From positions 12,941,327-13,005,326 of the forward strand of contig NC_092697.1 of the NCBI RefSeq assembly GCF_964275005.1: DNA of 64,000 bases, given 5' to 3'. This document shows, one piece after another, positions 11,901-22,415 of the stretch. Position 1 is the first letter of the stretch. Every line of letters starts with the position of its first letter. Origin of the DNA: Diadema setosum. Its lineage: Eukaryota > Echinodermata > Echinoidea > Diadematoida > Diadematidae. The notes below the pieces were generated by a model. It saw only the letters and a list, made by a program, of their open reading frames with translations, ran no database searches and was not told the origin of the DNA. Made by a program: the position numbers and the translations under genes.

Positions 11901-13027
11901 AGGATATCCCTGATATATTCTGGAAGATAGCATACATTCTCAAACATAATAAATGATCGCTCAGTTGAAAGAGCTAAAAAGGCGAAAATGTTGAATGACT
12001 GTCAAAAAAAAAGGAGCAGGTGGTTTCATTTACACGATCGTTACAATGTTATGCAATCTCGAAGGGTTCATAAAAAGGAGGATTCACTTTCCTGGTTAAT
12101 CATCCCATTCCTTCCTGTGAGGCCCCATCGCACATGCAGGGAGCTTGCCTCATCTGGAGATTTTCATTGATCTAAGGATCTCCACGATAGAACACGTCTG
12201 GCTTTCCTAAAAGCGTTCACAACCACAGAAGAATCTTCTTCGGATATTTACCAATATTTTGATTCGCAAGCTCATATTCATCATCACCTTCAGGACCCCA
12301 TTATTGAGCAGGTAAGGGCCGTACATACGGGTCATCTCAAAATTCAGAGAACTTTAACGGTTTTTTTTTTTTCAACGAAGACGTCGTTCTTGATGACTTT
12401 GTCCTAACTTTACTTAGAACGAATCTATAGTCTCGAAATGATTCAAACGATATTAAATCTATGTAACAATCGTATTGTGTTCACAGTACATCCTGGATTA
12501 ATCATTTGGAGCATCCATGATAATATTGTGATAATATTGCAAGTTGTTTGTTATATTCTTTGTATCGTCGCATTACCCGCAAATACGATCAAACAAGACA
12601 ATGGTATAAGCCTATATCTCATTATTATAAGTATACAGGGCTGGCGAAACTGGGAAGGGTTGGGGGGCCTTTTTTTTTTGCAACCGTACATAGGAATCCA
12701 TACGTTGTCACCACTTTGGACCCCCCCCCCCTTTTTTTTTCCCCGGGAAGTGGCGCTGAAGACCTTTTTTTTTGGGGGGGGGGTGGGGTTGTCAGCTGAA
12801 GAAACCCTGAAGTGAAATGAGAAAGATGCGGTGAAGACTGCTTTTTACTTGTCAGCTGAAGGTTGTCTTTTTTTCATTTTGTTTGTTTGCTTGTTTTTGT
12901 TTGTTTTTTTGTTTGTTTTTTGTTTGTTTGTTTGGTATTTTTTTGCTTGTTAGCTTGTGAAACCCGGAAGTGCCCCCCCCCCCCCCCCACTTCTGAAACG
13001 TGGCGCTGGCCATCATTAATCGCAGGA
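8935..13027. other. Gene-poor intergenic region
   Basis: No gene is supported. The stretch holds a (TTTG)n run at about 9560-9590, an (AAAAC)n run at 10519-10556, G or C runs near 9618, 10806, 12721 and 12774, and AT-rich unique DNA. Two weak exon-like open stretches (11988-12170 and 12174-12311) were examined; neither has recognisable similarity. The region 9700-10100 shows repeated 'taccac/accat' words without a clear period. Confidence 0.5.
10519..10556 (+). repeat. (AAAAC)n microsatellite
   Basis: About seven tandem copies of AAAAC are directly visible. The purine/pyrimidine bias gives open frames on both strands that have no coding meaning. Confidence 0.9.
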
Positions 13028-13454
13028 GGTGGGTCTTCATCAGCTCGAGCTTGAAGAATAACCGGCTATTTCTGATCCAAAGAATTAGCCCGATCAGAAA
13101 ATAGCCCGCTGATTTTGCAATGAAGACCGAAATAGCCGGCTATTCCTATCGGAAAGTAAGCCAAAGAAATCTTGGACTTATTTGCAGAATAGCCAGCTAA
13201 GTTGCAGAATAGCGGGCTAATCTTAACGCGTCTTCATCAGCTCGAGCTTAAACATCGGCACTGCATGCGTTGCGCACCACGCAGGAATGTAGGCAGTCGG
13301 GTGGGAGGGTGTTAGCATTGAGCTTATAAACCTGACTGTGCCTGAAGCTCGAGCTGGTGAAGACGCGATTGTACATTTCAGCTGACTTCGGGCTTATTTC
13401 TCTGATCCCCCATTAGCGAGCTATTATTCAAGCTCAAGCTGATGAAGACCCACC
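13028..13454. repeat. MITE, 427 bp, with nested inner inverted repeat
   Basis: Terminal inverted repeats GGTGGGTCTTCATCAGCTCG at the left and CAAGCTGATGAAGACCCACC at the right (about 30 bp with one or two mismatches). Inside, a second copy of the terminal word forms an inner pair: ACGCGTCTTCATCAGCTCGA near 13227 and AGCTGGTGAAGACGCGATTG near 13350. The body is full of short palindromic 'atagcccgct / agcgggctat' words. It ends about 110 bp upstream of the peptide-precursor start codon, so it may supply 5' flanking sequence for that gene. Confidence 0.7.
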
Positions 13455-13563
13455 TAGGGAGGCTCTTATGGACTCTCGAAAGCTCCCTTATATTAAACAT
13501 CATCAATTTGGTCAAACATTCACTCATGCAAGATAACCGCCACTGTAATTACCGCAGGTCGCC

Positions 13564-13713
13564 ATGGCTCGTACAGTTGCTTTGGCTTGCATCCTTGGCC
13601 TTGCTTTCATGGTCTCTACCTGTCTCGGGTGTGCCTCCCAGGGGGGTCAGGCTTGGGAGGTGGCGGCCAAGCCGTCCAGAGGAGGCCAGCCTGTACCTCC
13701 ATCTGGTCTCAAG
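13564..13713 (+). CDS. Peptide precursor exon 1 (signal peptide)
   Basis: 50 codons, opening with GCCATGG and ending CTCAAG before the donor GTTTGT. The first 20 or so residues form the hydrophobic signal peptide; the remainder is Gly/Pro/Ser-rich (WEVAAKPSRGGQPVPPSG). Codon use is GC-richer than the surrounding DNA. Confidence 0.6.
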
Positions 13714-15045
13714 GTTTGTACAGTTATCCATTCATGATCTTGATGATTAATTATGTTTTCAAAGTTAAGTCTTATTTCAATTTTTTTTTTCATATTTCAA
13801 AGAAATAAAAAATAAGAAAAATTACAAACGATCTTAAATTAAGTACACTACAGTTGACTATATACATAAATAGTACTATACATAGTATACATATAGTACT
13901 TAGACTTAATTAACGAATGAAAAGCTGTTGCGAAAATCAAAATTAGGGGTCCACTAGTTAAAAAGCACAGATCGTATAGAGTGTGGACAACACATACAGT
14001 AAATCGGTGCAAAAACAAAGGAAAATATAAATCAAATCAATAAGTCTGATACTAAACAGGTCGTTACTGGTAGAAATGTTCGAGATTTCCCAGTGTTTTA
14101 TGTGATGCGAATGGGATTGATACAATAGGACCCATGTGGTACCCATATTATTAGAGCCATTAATGACTTGCTTATGACTGTGACTGTAGGCGTTTTCACA
14201 TCAGTCCGATGAAAATCCAAGCTCGAGATATTTTTCGCGATCGCAAATTAGCGCGCTATTTCATTTCCTATTCACATCAGCCCGAAGAGAATTAGCTCGA
14301 TTTTTTTTTTCGAGCTAATTCGACAGCTGAGCATGCGCAAACAGTGTCGGGTATACCAGTAGAGAGCTAGGCATGATGGGATGCATCGCGCTAATTTCTT
14401 GAGGCGATTTCACATTATCAGATAGCGCGCTAGTCCTCAGAATTATCCCGCTATTTTGGAAATTTCCCGAGTTGGACTTGAAAAATTTTCTCGATCAGAG
14501 CGATAAAATTAGCGCGCTAATTTGTATTTACATTATCAAATAGCGCGCTATTTCGTGATCGGGTTAATTTCCCAAGTCAGAAAATAGAGCGCTATTTCGA
14601 AACATCGGGCTGCCATAGCGCGCTATTTCGAAACATCGGGCTGATGTGAAAACGCCTATTTTGACTGGGCTCATAAATGCTCTTATTATAGACCTGAAAG
14701 ATTGAGGATCTGCAAGCTTAGGCCTACCTGCAGGCCTACTTAGACTTAATCAACGTGAGGGGCTTAATCTACTTGAGATATCTGCATAAAAAGTTTAATT
14801 CTAGAGAATCGAGTACACACAGACCACAAGAATGTTGGGGCTTTCACCAATCTCGGGTGGAAAATCAAATCATGGCTCCCATAAGAAGTCAACAAGACGA
14901 GATATTATAGATCTCGCCAGCTAATCTTCTCGTACCCGAAGAGACTGAGAAAATGAGATCGATCGTGACTGACATTTTTTTTTTTTTTTTTTTTGTGACT
15001 GACATTTTTGCCTTCTCGTACCTGAAATGACCTCGTCTTCTCGGT

Positions 15046-15116
<71 letters not shown>

Positions 15117-18100
15117 TTATTTATTTCTTTATTTATTTATGCAGGTTGGCCCCATCAGTGATTGAGTACATGTACTGTTTTCCAGAGGGCCTTTTAATAT
15201 ACATGCGAGAAAACAATTATGTAAGCTCCCTATACAGGATTGCACATAATATAAAGAACTGCGAGCATAGAGCTATGCATACGATTTATTTGTACATGCT
15301 GGAATTGCAGCACAGGAATAATAGCGGAAACCTGTTCCAGAAAATACATTTTGGGAAACATAATATCCTGGAAAACAATTTTTCCCCCGCAAGTGAACTA
15401 CTTAGTGGACAGCGCTGTGCGTCCGGCAAATGCCAGATGTTTTACTGGAGACAGACAGGACAAATGGTTGACTGGTTATGTTATTCATAATCCACAAAGG
15501 ATTGTTTGATATTCTGGAAGAAGAATTACGCATTAAACAACTGCCAATATAACAAACAATAGGTATCCCTCCTGTTGCTTGTCGACAGGTCCTGACCAGA
15601 ATTGCATATGGTATGTAGATCATTGTTGGATTTTATCGAATCAGCTTTGCAAGTTACTAGACCTATCCACTATAATGTCACAATAGCATGTTAAAACAAA
15701 AGCTGAATTTATTGAAATTTAATTATTAAAAGGAAAGAAACCTGGCCAGGAAGAATGTTTAAATGAATGGTGTTAGAAGACATGGGATGGATGTAAAGGT
15801 TATAATGGTGACAATTATCATAATTTTGCATATGACACAATTATTCAAGTCAGTCAATTACTATCAGACACTTCCTTTAAAACAATCATTCAATGATACT
15901 CTTGATGAGTATTATGCTCTGTACTGTTTCATATACATCAAAATGATAAGATTAGATATGCTGTTATAATTATAATCTATGCACTAAATGAACATATACT
16001 GCAGTAACACTGTTTGATATGATGCACAATGAACAGGATGATAACATTTGCTCTCCTATCTGGTCAATATACAGTGATATATGTGATTCAGAGTTCCATA
16101 AAATATCATGTAAGTCCTACTCATGTAAGCGTTATGTATAATGCTTTATTATTTTATGTGGAACTAAAATCACTTGAATTGAGTTTAGGCCTATACCTTT
16201 GAAAATGAAGCGTTCAAGCACGTCGATAACGACGTTGCTGCATGCTGCATTGAAAAAAAAAAAGCAAGATCTCTTGAGAACACGTCGTGTTCTCAAGAGA
16301 TCTTGCTTTTTTTTTTCAATGCAGCATGCATACTTCAGACGATGTGATAAGTTTCCTGCATGGTATCCACCCGCCTCAAATCAGGCAATAATGGGCCTTG
16401 GGACACATCAGAATCATATTTCACGGTGGTATAACAATGACTACAAATACATTTTGATAAAGATTAACAACTTTGGATTAACAATGCAAACTATAGCTTT
16501 GGGTTTCTCCGTGGTGTTACCATAAACTGTAATCTTCATCATTTTCGTCAATGTCGTTTTCATCATAGCTTTTATTTTTGTTTTATGGTGGTACATAGCT
16601 GCATGTTTGCACCTGCTACTCCATAATGTGAATCATCAAATCCTCCGTTCTCCAGGAAAGACAGTGGATGAACTGGCGGATGGGTGATTACCGTTAGCTC
16701 TCTACATGGCGGCAATTACGTAATCATTGCAATTAGCCGATGAACAACGAAGTTATTTCTCACCCATAACTGTCTCGATGGATATTCACTAGCCAGAGGG
16801 GGAGAGAATGAGGGAGAGAGGAAGAGGGAGAGTGATTGGAGTGAGGGGGGGGGGGGGGGGGATATACCCCTACCTCACCGCGACAACAAAACAACTGAAG
16901 CTCAGTATTTCTTTTTCTTCATTACTTGCAACAATGCCTCGTGCCGTTACTTTCTTCAACCATGGACCTACTATATACACTACAAATGTAAGACAGCTTT
17001 TAGGAAGGGAAAATGACAATCCGGTGACAAAACTGATGAACGCAGATAACGTACAGGGCAATCCATAGATTGCGCAGAGAAGAGAGAATGAGAGTATGTT
17101 GCACTAACAGTCATGCGAGTTACAAGTTAATCTTTTTTGTCAACAGCAGTTAATTGTATTTCCGTGTATTGATTTCAGGGAAGTACAATATCAAAGTACT
17201 GAAAAAAACCATAAAAACATGATAAGATCCAAAACATCAGTGGCGGATCAAGGCGGGGGCTCACCGAGCGCGCGCCCCCATTTATTTATTTATTTTTGTT
17301 AAAACAAAAGAAATAAAAGGAAAAAATTGGGGTGGGGCGCGTGCGCCCCCCTTTTAATTTTGTAAAGGCTCCCCTCTTTACCGAATTCCTGGATCCGCCC
17401 CTGAATACATTAGTAAATTGATGTTGCTCAACTCAGCATTATACCGATGGGGATGCTGCATGTGCCGAAAGCCTGGGTCCATATTTATGTTACCATTACC
17501 TGGGCATATGGAATACTTAGTACGGTCCTTTTAATTTTTATAATCTTGCGTTTAAAGTTGTATAACATCTGTATTCATACGAGTAAATAATTATTCGAAT
17601 TGAAAATGATGCGAAAGGTTTTTATTTTTTTTTCTTCTTAACAATGCCATCTTTTTTTCTTTTTTTTTGTCATGAACATCGGGACATGACTGTACCCTCG
17701 CAGCCGCTGTAAGTAAAAGTCTCCATTCTCTTTTATTCTCCAATAAAAATTTGCCAGTAATACATGTCCTCAAAATGTAGGTTATTATAAGATGAGGGAC
17801 TTTTTGTTTTCACGTAGTTTTAATTTCCGGGTCACTTGTATTAGGTGGCTTTTCATACTTTAAGCAGCCGCATTTCAATGTTTGTTGGTATGCAAGCTAA
17901 GTGACTGTATCAAGTTTTATTGAAAGAAAAAAGAAATTACAAACAAATCATAAGATATCTCTTGATTTGAATGTCTTGTCATTTTTAAGATTTATTCATA
18001 TATTTGAGCGCTAAAAACAAGGACTATTATGACCCCCTTCTAAAGTACATGTGTATATACATCCTTATTAAGTACTGAAACAAAGCGTTGTTAACTAAGT

Positions 18101-20620
18101 CCTTGGAATTAAAAACTGGAATCTTTTTTTTTTCTTCTCAAATCCTCGAATCCATTCCTCGTTTCACGATAGACGTGATAAACACAAGTTTGCACAGTCT
18201 GCTGGTAGCCCTCTCTGCACCCTGACTGAAATACCATTGACATAATTTTCTGTAAAAGCATGCTATTCTTAAAGGCATAATTTACCATTTGCAGATGAAA
18301 CAAAACCCAGTACTAGTACTTTAGAATAGTTCTAAAATGTTAGTTATAGGGATAGAACAACCACTGTAAAAATTTGAATCCGTATACCCGTATAATCGTA
18401 CAATACAAAGTATTGTTAAATACATAAAATGTGAACAATAGTTATAATAAGAATGCCTCGAGATTAAACCGTCTACAATTATGGTTTATTGAGAAAAATG
18501 CTGATATCTCCTTATATTTCAGGCTTTATCGCGAAAAGTCTATATGGAAGGATGTTTTGTGATACAACAGACCTACACTATATGCATCAAATGTGATATC
18601 TTGAACATTTTTAAAATCCCTGCTCCCAAAGGTAAACTGGACCTTTAAAGGGTTGAGATGAGGATTCAGTTTTCAACTTTTTGCGAGATGTTTTGGAAGT
18701 CACTTAAGAAATGCAAGAGAGCATACAATTTCACAAGAAATTCAAAGTTTGTGGTTGATAAAAATCGGTTCTGAAACCGCTGAGATATCCAAAAACAAAG
18801 TAAAACAAAGCAATCCAAATTAAAAGGTGGATCCCACCTTTTATTGGGGTCGCTTTGTATTGGAAATCTCAGTCTTTTCAAAACCGTTTGTGCATCAAAT
18901 AAACAATGATTTCCTCTTAGAATGCATGCTCTTTCACATTTCATAAGTGGTTTTTTAATCATCTTATAAAAAATTAAAAACTTGAAGCCCCATCTCAACC
19001 TAAAATTATACCATTTCGTTATAAAGGATAGAGTAATCAGACATTTTATCAATTTCTTGTCACTGGATGCGTTGCCGCTCTCAGTCTTCCTGAAACGGTG
19101 TCCCTCGTCGAGATCTTTAGCCTCGTCGACTCTAACAACGATGGCCATGTGACGTCGGTCGAGTGGACAGCGCTCTTCAGGATAATTATGTTGATGTACG
19201 ACTCGAATGGTAAGCGATGCTCGAAGTGTCCGCACGTCTACGCATAATTATGTTTAGAAGTCGATTTTTATCATCTATAGTTCTACAATGTATTGCGCAC
19301 AAGCCTATTATGTACAGTATTATGCAAAGAACAAGAATGGTAGAATTTTCATCAACGTCTGACCTATGTACTAATGAAGTTATAGAACTTCACCGTCTCA
19401 TGAAATATTGATATTTATGAGCAACTTTCTTTTAGATGATAATAGGTGACGCGATAGTATGACTGTAATGTGATATGCCACACAAGCCCCTCGATCTACA
19501 TACAAATCGTCACTTAATTTCACGTGGAAACGAAACGAACAATTAGAATTAAGAACACCTGCATCCTTGATATTTTTTTATCAAAAAAGAGAGAGTTATG
19601 ATGTTGTGACCTCAGCAAATCTGCGTAATTATTTTGTTGAATACCCCGGTGTCACTGTTCTCCGAAAACGTTGGAAACGTGTATGCATAATAGTCTGTAA
19701 CTGCAGGAACCACGTCCAAACAGCTGTCTGTGTCTCTTTGAAAATAAATTGTAATAAATCTCTTCAACTTTTGATTGTCTATCTTCTTATCAACTCGCTT
19801 TTAACTCGCTCATAGTGCAATTTTGCATACAATTCGACCGCGTCACTGCTGATGCAATATAATAGTAATAATATATCCACTTTGCCGAACTATCATAGGT
19901 GGGCTATCACTGTCAATATTTCGCCGATCTCTTTGTAATGATATTGCTTCTTATAGGTGATGGCAAACTTTCTCTGGCAGAAGTGCAACCAGCTCAGCGA
20001 ACTTCTACGACCATTCGGCAGAAAGGTGAGAAGTACCATGTTTCTTGTTGTTATTGTTATTTATTCATTTTTTAAAAGACAACTGTCTTACCCAAACTCT
20101 ATCCCTAGTATTCTTTTTTACATCTTAAGACTTCCTGTGCAATAGCCAATGGCGTTATTATTCACTAGTAAATATTTTCCCCCCAAAAAAGTACATTCCT
20201 CCAAATCTTTGCATTTGAATTACATTAAACTTCAATTTTAAAATAGACATCAGTGGCGGATCCAGAGGGGGGGGGGGGGGGGCACCGGGCGCGCTTTCGG
20301 GACCTCTATAGTTATATATAGTTATAAAAACAAACCAGAAAATTGATATTGTTTGCCCCCCCCCCCCCACCCCCTTTACGTAATTCCCGGATCCGCCCCT
20401 GGACATGACTGTAGCATAGCTTTTTAGGGAGCAATCATAAAATCATATTGCTGTCACATTCTACATGAATTCACTCTGTCCTTCGTGTTGTCTCTTTCTT
20501 TAAACTCCTACTCCTCCCAAGGTGGCAATCAAGTGTCAGCTGCCGAAGTACAACCAGTCCCGCCAGCAAGACGCCCGCCGCAGCCAGAGAGCGTGCCCGT
20601 TGCACAGATCCCTCCGCTGA
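13564..20620 (+). CDS. Secreted peptide precursor, 105 aa, three exons (product unassigned)
   Basis: This is a gene model I assembled from splice sites: exons 13564-13713, 19957-20025 and 20522-20620, all introns phase 0 with good donors (AAG|GTTTGT, AAG|GTGAGA) and acceptors (TTATAG, CCCAAG after a pyrimidine tract). The product begins MARTVALACILGLAFMVSTC, a typical signal peptide, with cleavage likely near Gly22-Cys23. Exon 2 gives FLWQKCNQLSELLRPFGRK, in which Gly followed by Arg-Lys is a standard amidation and dibasic cleavage site, predicting a peptide ending LLRPF-amide. Exon 3 (32 aa) is basic with two Cys and ends CPLHRSLR. Length, layout and processing signals suit a neuropeptide, hormone or small antimicrobial precursor. 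I do not recognise the family. Further exons in the 6.2-kb first intron cannot be excluded. The ATG context (GCCATGG) is strong. Confidence 0.55.
14187..14658. repeat. MITE, 472 bp, TIR TAGGCGTTTTCACATCAG
   Basis: The left end TAGGCGTTTTCACATCAG is mirrored exactly by CTGATGTGAAAACGCCTA at the right. The body is rich in 'tagcgcgcta', CGGGCTGATGTGAAA and 'cgagctaatt' words arranged palindromically. It lies inside the first intron of the peptide gene. TA lies at both borders; whether it is the target duplication is unclear. Confidence 0.75.
15046..15140. repeat. (TA)n then (TTTA)n microsatellite
   Basis: About 65 bp of alternating TA with one interruption, running into TTTA repeats. This is a simple repeat in the first intron of the peptide gene, with no other function evident. 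Confidence 0.95.
16240..16329. repeat. Near-perfect 90-bp palindrome
   Basis: Reading from 'gcatgctgcattg' at the left, the sequence mirrors itself around 'cacgTcgtg' at 16285 and ends 'caatgcagcatgc'. The only difference between arms is 11 A against 10 T. No longer transposon ends are visible around it, so it is either a solo foldback or the core of a lost element. Confidence 0.85.
17239..17403. repeat. MITE, CAGTGGCGGATCC family, copy 1
   Basis: The ends CAGTGGCGGATCAAGG and CCTGGATCCGCCCCTG are imperfect inverted repeats. The interior is very G/C-rich near the ends with a T-rich middle. A second copy lies at 20252-20402. Flanks 'aaaacat' and 'aatacat' may be an eroded target duplication. 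Confidence 0.7.
18645..19027. repeat. TTAA-bounded palindromic MITE, copy 1
   Basis: A foldback of about 380 bp starts TTAAAGGGTTGAGATGAGG and ends near CCTAAAATTATACC. The centre reads AAAAGGTGGATCCCACCTTT, and the arms carry 'gaaattcaaagttt', 'gctgagatatcc' and their complements. Two further copies are at 27296-27694 and 37734-38128. TTAA borders suggest piggyBac-type mobilisation (inference). The 189-codon open frame across it is not a gene. Confidence 0.7.
19957..20025 (+). CDS. Peptide precursor exon 2 (amidated peptide candidate)
   Basis: 23 codons flanked by TTGCTTCTTATAG and GTGAGA. It codes for the likely mature peptide with one Cys and a terminal FGRK processing signal. Confidence 0.55.
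20252..20402. repeat. MITE, CAGTGGCGGATCC family, copy 2
   Basis: The ends CAGTGGCGGATCCAGAGG and CCCGGATCCGCCCCTG are inverted repeats, with GACAT directly repeated on both sides. It lies in the second intron of the peptide gene and contains a run of 15 G and a run of 13 C. Confidence 0.75.
20522..20620 (+). CDS. Peptide precursor exon 3 (basic C-terminal part)
   Basis: 32 codons and TGA after a pyrimidine-rich acceptor (CTCCTCCCAAG). It encodes VAIKCQLPKYNQ, a basic stretch DARRSQRACPLHR, and the end. The ARR pair is a possible second processing site. Confidence 0.55.
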   Translation: MAIKCQLPKYNQSRQQDARRSQRACPLHRSLR

Positions 20621-22415
20621 GAAAGAAAAGTCCCATCAAGTATCGTCAGCCAAGACATTGACATGTTTATCGGTCGAAAAGATACGAGTGATGATGAAGA
20701 ATACACTCCAGCTATGGAGGAGTTGGTTCTCTTGCAATTCTTGCATTCTTTTGCATGATGTAGATTGTAGATACGTTGTTTTGATATCATAACCTTTTGA
20801 GCCATTTTGTAACTTTTTGGTACATATACCCGTATTAAATGCCCAATGAATGTGAACCTGTTCTCAAATGGTTTGTGATTTTTAGCAGTTTTGATTGTGA
20901 AAGTATTGATTGGGTTGAAAAAACTTTGAGAGTATGAATGATACACGAATACCATGTAGGCCTAACGCGAGAAGTCAGGGGATTTGCCATTCTTCATCGC
21001 CTTGAAGAGATTCTATAGACGAAAGGTACAACCCCCTTCCAATCATACGACCTCGAGAAAGAGAGAATAACAAAATACACAAAACAGGCAAAATTATGGT
21101 AAAGACTGTAGAATTGCAGAAATAATTACCATCAGTGTATAAGTGTTATAATTTTTCATAAGGGGGTGCAAGTTTTTACATTTCTAGTTATTTTATAATA
21201 CATGATAAATATGCACAAGGTCGTACGCAGTGGTGGTGGGAGCATTTATTTGCCCACCTACCCTCGAAACATTCAAACCCTCTTTATTTTAGACTCGATT
21301 ATTAGATTTTCAAATGATTTGATTAGTTAATTAGAAAATCACCCAACAATTAAATAATTTTGGTCTGCTTCTGGTTGTTCGTCGAGTTCCGATGATCGTT
21401 ATCTATATTATCACGAGATTAGGCTGCACATGGCATTTTTGTGATATCTGTTTATAACCACTGCATTCACTGCAACACTGCACACACAGTATACACTAAT
21501 AATTGTTTGCTTGTTTGTTCGGCCCTTGAAACTGCTTAATGTAATGCTATTTATACATGTACACAGACGCTCACGTTCTACTTTCAGCTCTTGCCACATG
21601 AAGGTGGTGCGGATTAACGCAATACAAACAGTGACAAAACGAAATCATCTCCCTGTCTCCGAGAAAAATGACACCGATTTATGGCAGCGGTATACGCGGA
21701 GGTTGCAAATGACTGACAATTTATTCTAATCTGTCTGAGCATCATTATGGATCAGTGTTCTTCAAAGCATGTGTGCAGCCAGTATAATACATAATGTACA
21801 TTCATTAAAAAAAAAAAATTGCGAGAGCCAACAAAAATAATTTTTCTCCCCCTACTTGTGATACAGGCTCTATAGGATCAGACACTTTGTCATTACAATC
21901 GAGTTGCGTAGGGAATCTGAACATGCAATCCTGAGTTGGCTTGCGTAAAAGAAGGGCTCTTGTGAGGGGGACAGTGCCGTAGAAATGTGGGATATCATTT
22001 TGCGCCCTCTAAGTCTGGCAAAGTCCAGTTTTCCAGTCTAATGTCTTCCTCAACATGAATTGAGACCGTAATATGCCTTCCGAAGTTCCACTATTATTCT
22101 CTACGACTATTCTCTGTGGAGGACAATCACTGTAAAGTCTGCAAAATCTCTAATTTCATTCGTATTATACCCAATAGGCAGTCTCTTTATTCAGTGATCC
22201 TAAATGTTTTAGTGTTGGTCTTTGCATTTTTCGAAAAAAAAAACAACAACAACAACTGATGTCATACACTAATGCGTAGGGGTCCGGTTTACACGATTCG
22301 TCATATGTGGTCGTACCACGTACATCCAACAAGATGATAGGTCGATATTTTCTCCCATTTCAAAATCATTATTAACGCTCCGATCCATTGCCACCTCATA
22401 GATCTGAGACTCTCC
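20621..22415. other. Intergenic region between the peptide gene and the 509-aa gene
   Basis: The first part is the 3' flank of the plus-strand peptide gene. The last few hundred bases are the 3' flank of the minus-strand gene and include AATAAA (minus strand, 22186-22191) about 225 nt beyond its stop codon, a plausible polyadenylation signal. No other gene or clear repeat is seen. Confidence 0.5.

Noticed and set aside
11988-12170. 60-codon frame (MLNDCQKKRSRWFH...)
   Set aside because: Basic and open, but no recognisable domain, no splice partner and no codon evidence; too short to call.
13442-13750. 102-codon frame overlapping the peptide exon 1
   Set aside because: It begins inside a MITE and reads the exon in another frame; the GCCATGG start with a signal peptide and good splice donor fits far better.
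15146-15490. 114-codon frame after the TA microsatellite
   Set aside because: Amino-acid composition looks random, no domain, no splice context.
18666-19235. 189-codon open frame on the minus strand
   Set aside because: It runs through a palindromic TTAA MITE; its protein has no domain features, and the same MITE elsewhere gives different broken frames.
20585-20617. Resemblance of RRSQRACPLHRS to the C-terminus of the vertebrate peptide APELA (QRRCMPLHSR)
   Set aside because: Only a handful of basic/Cys/Pro/Leu/His residues match and the rest of the precursor, with an amidation site in exon 2, is unlike APELA; most likely chance.
20536-20955. 139-codon minus-strand frame over peptide exon 3
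   Set aside because: No recognisable features; it reads antisense through the exon and unique flank.
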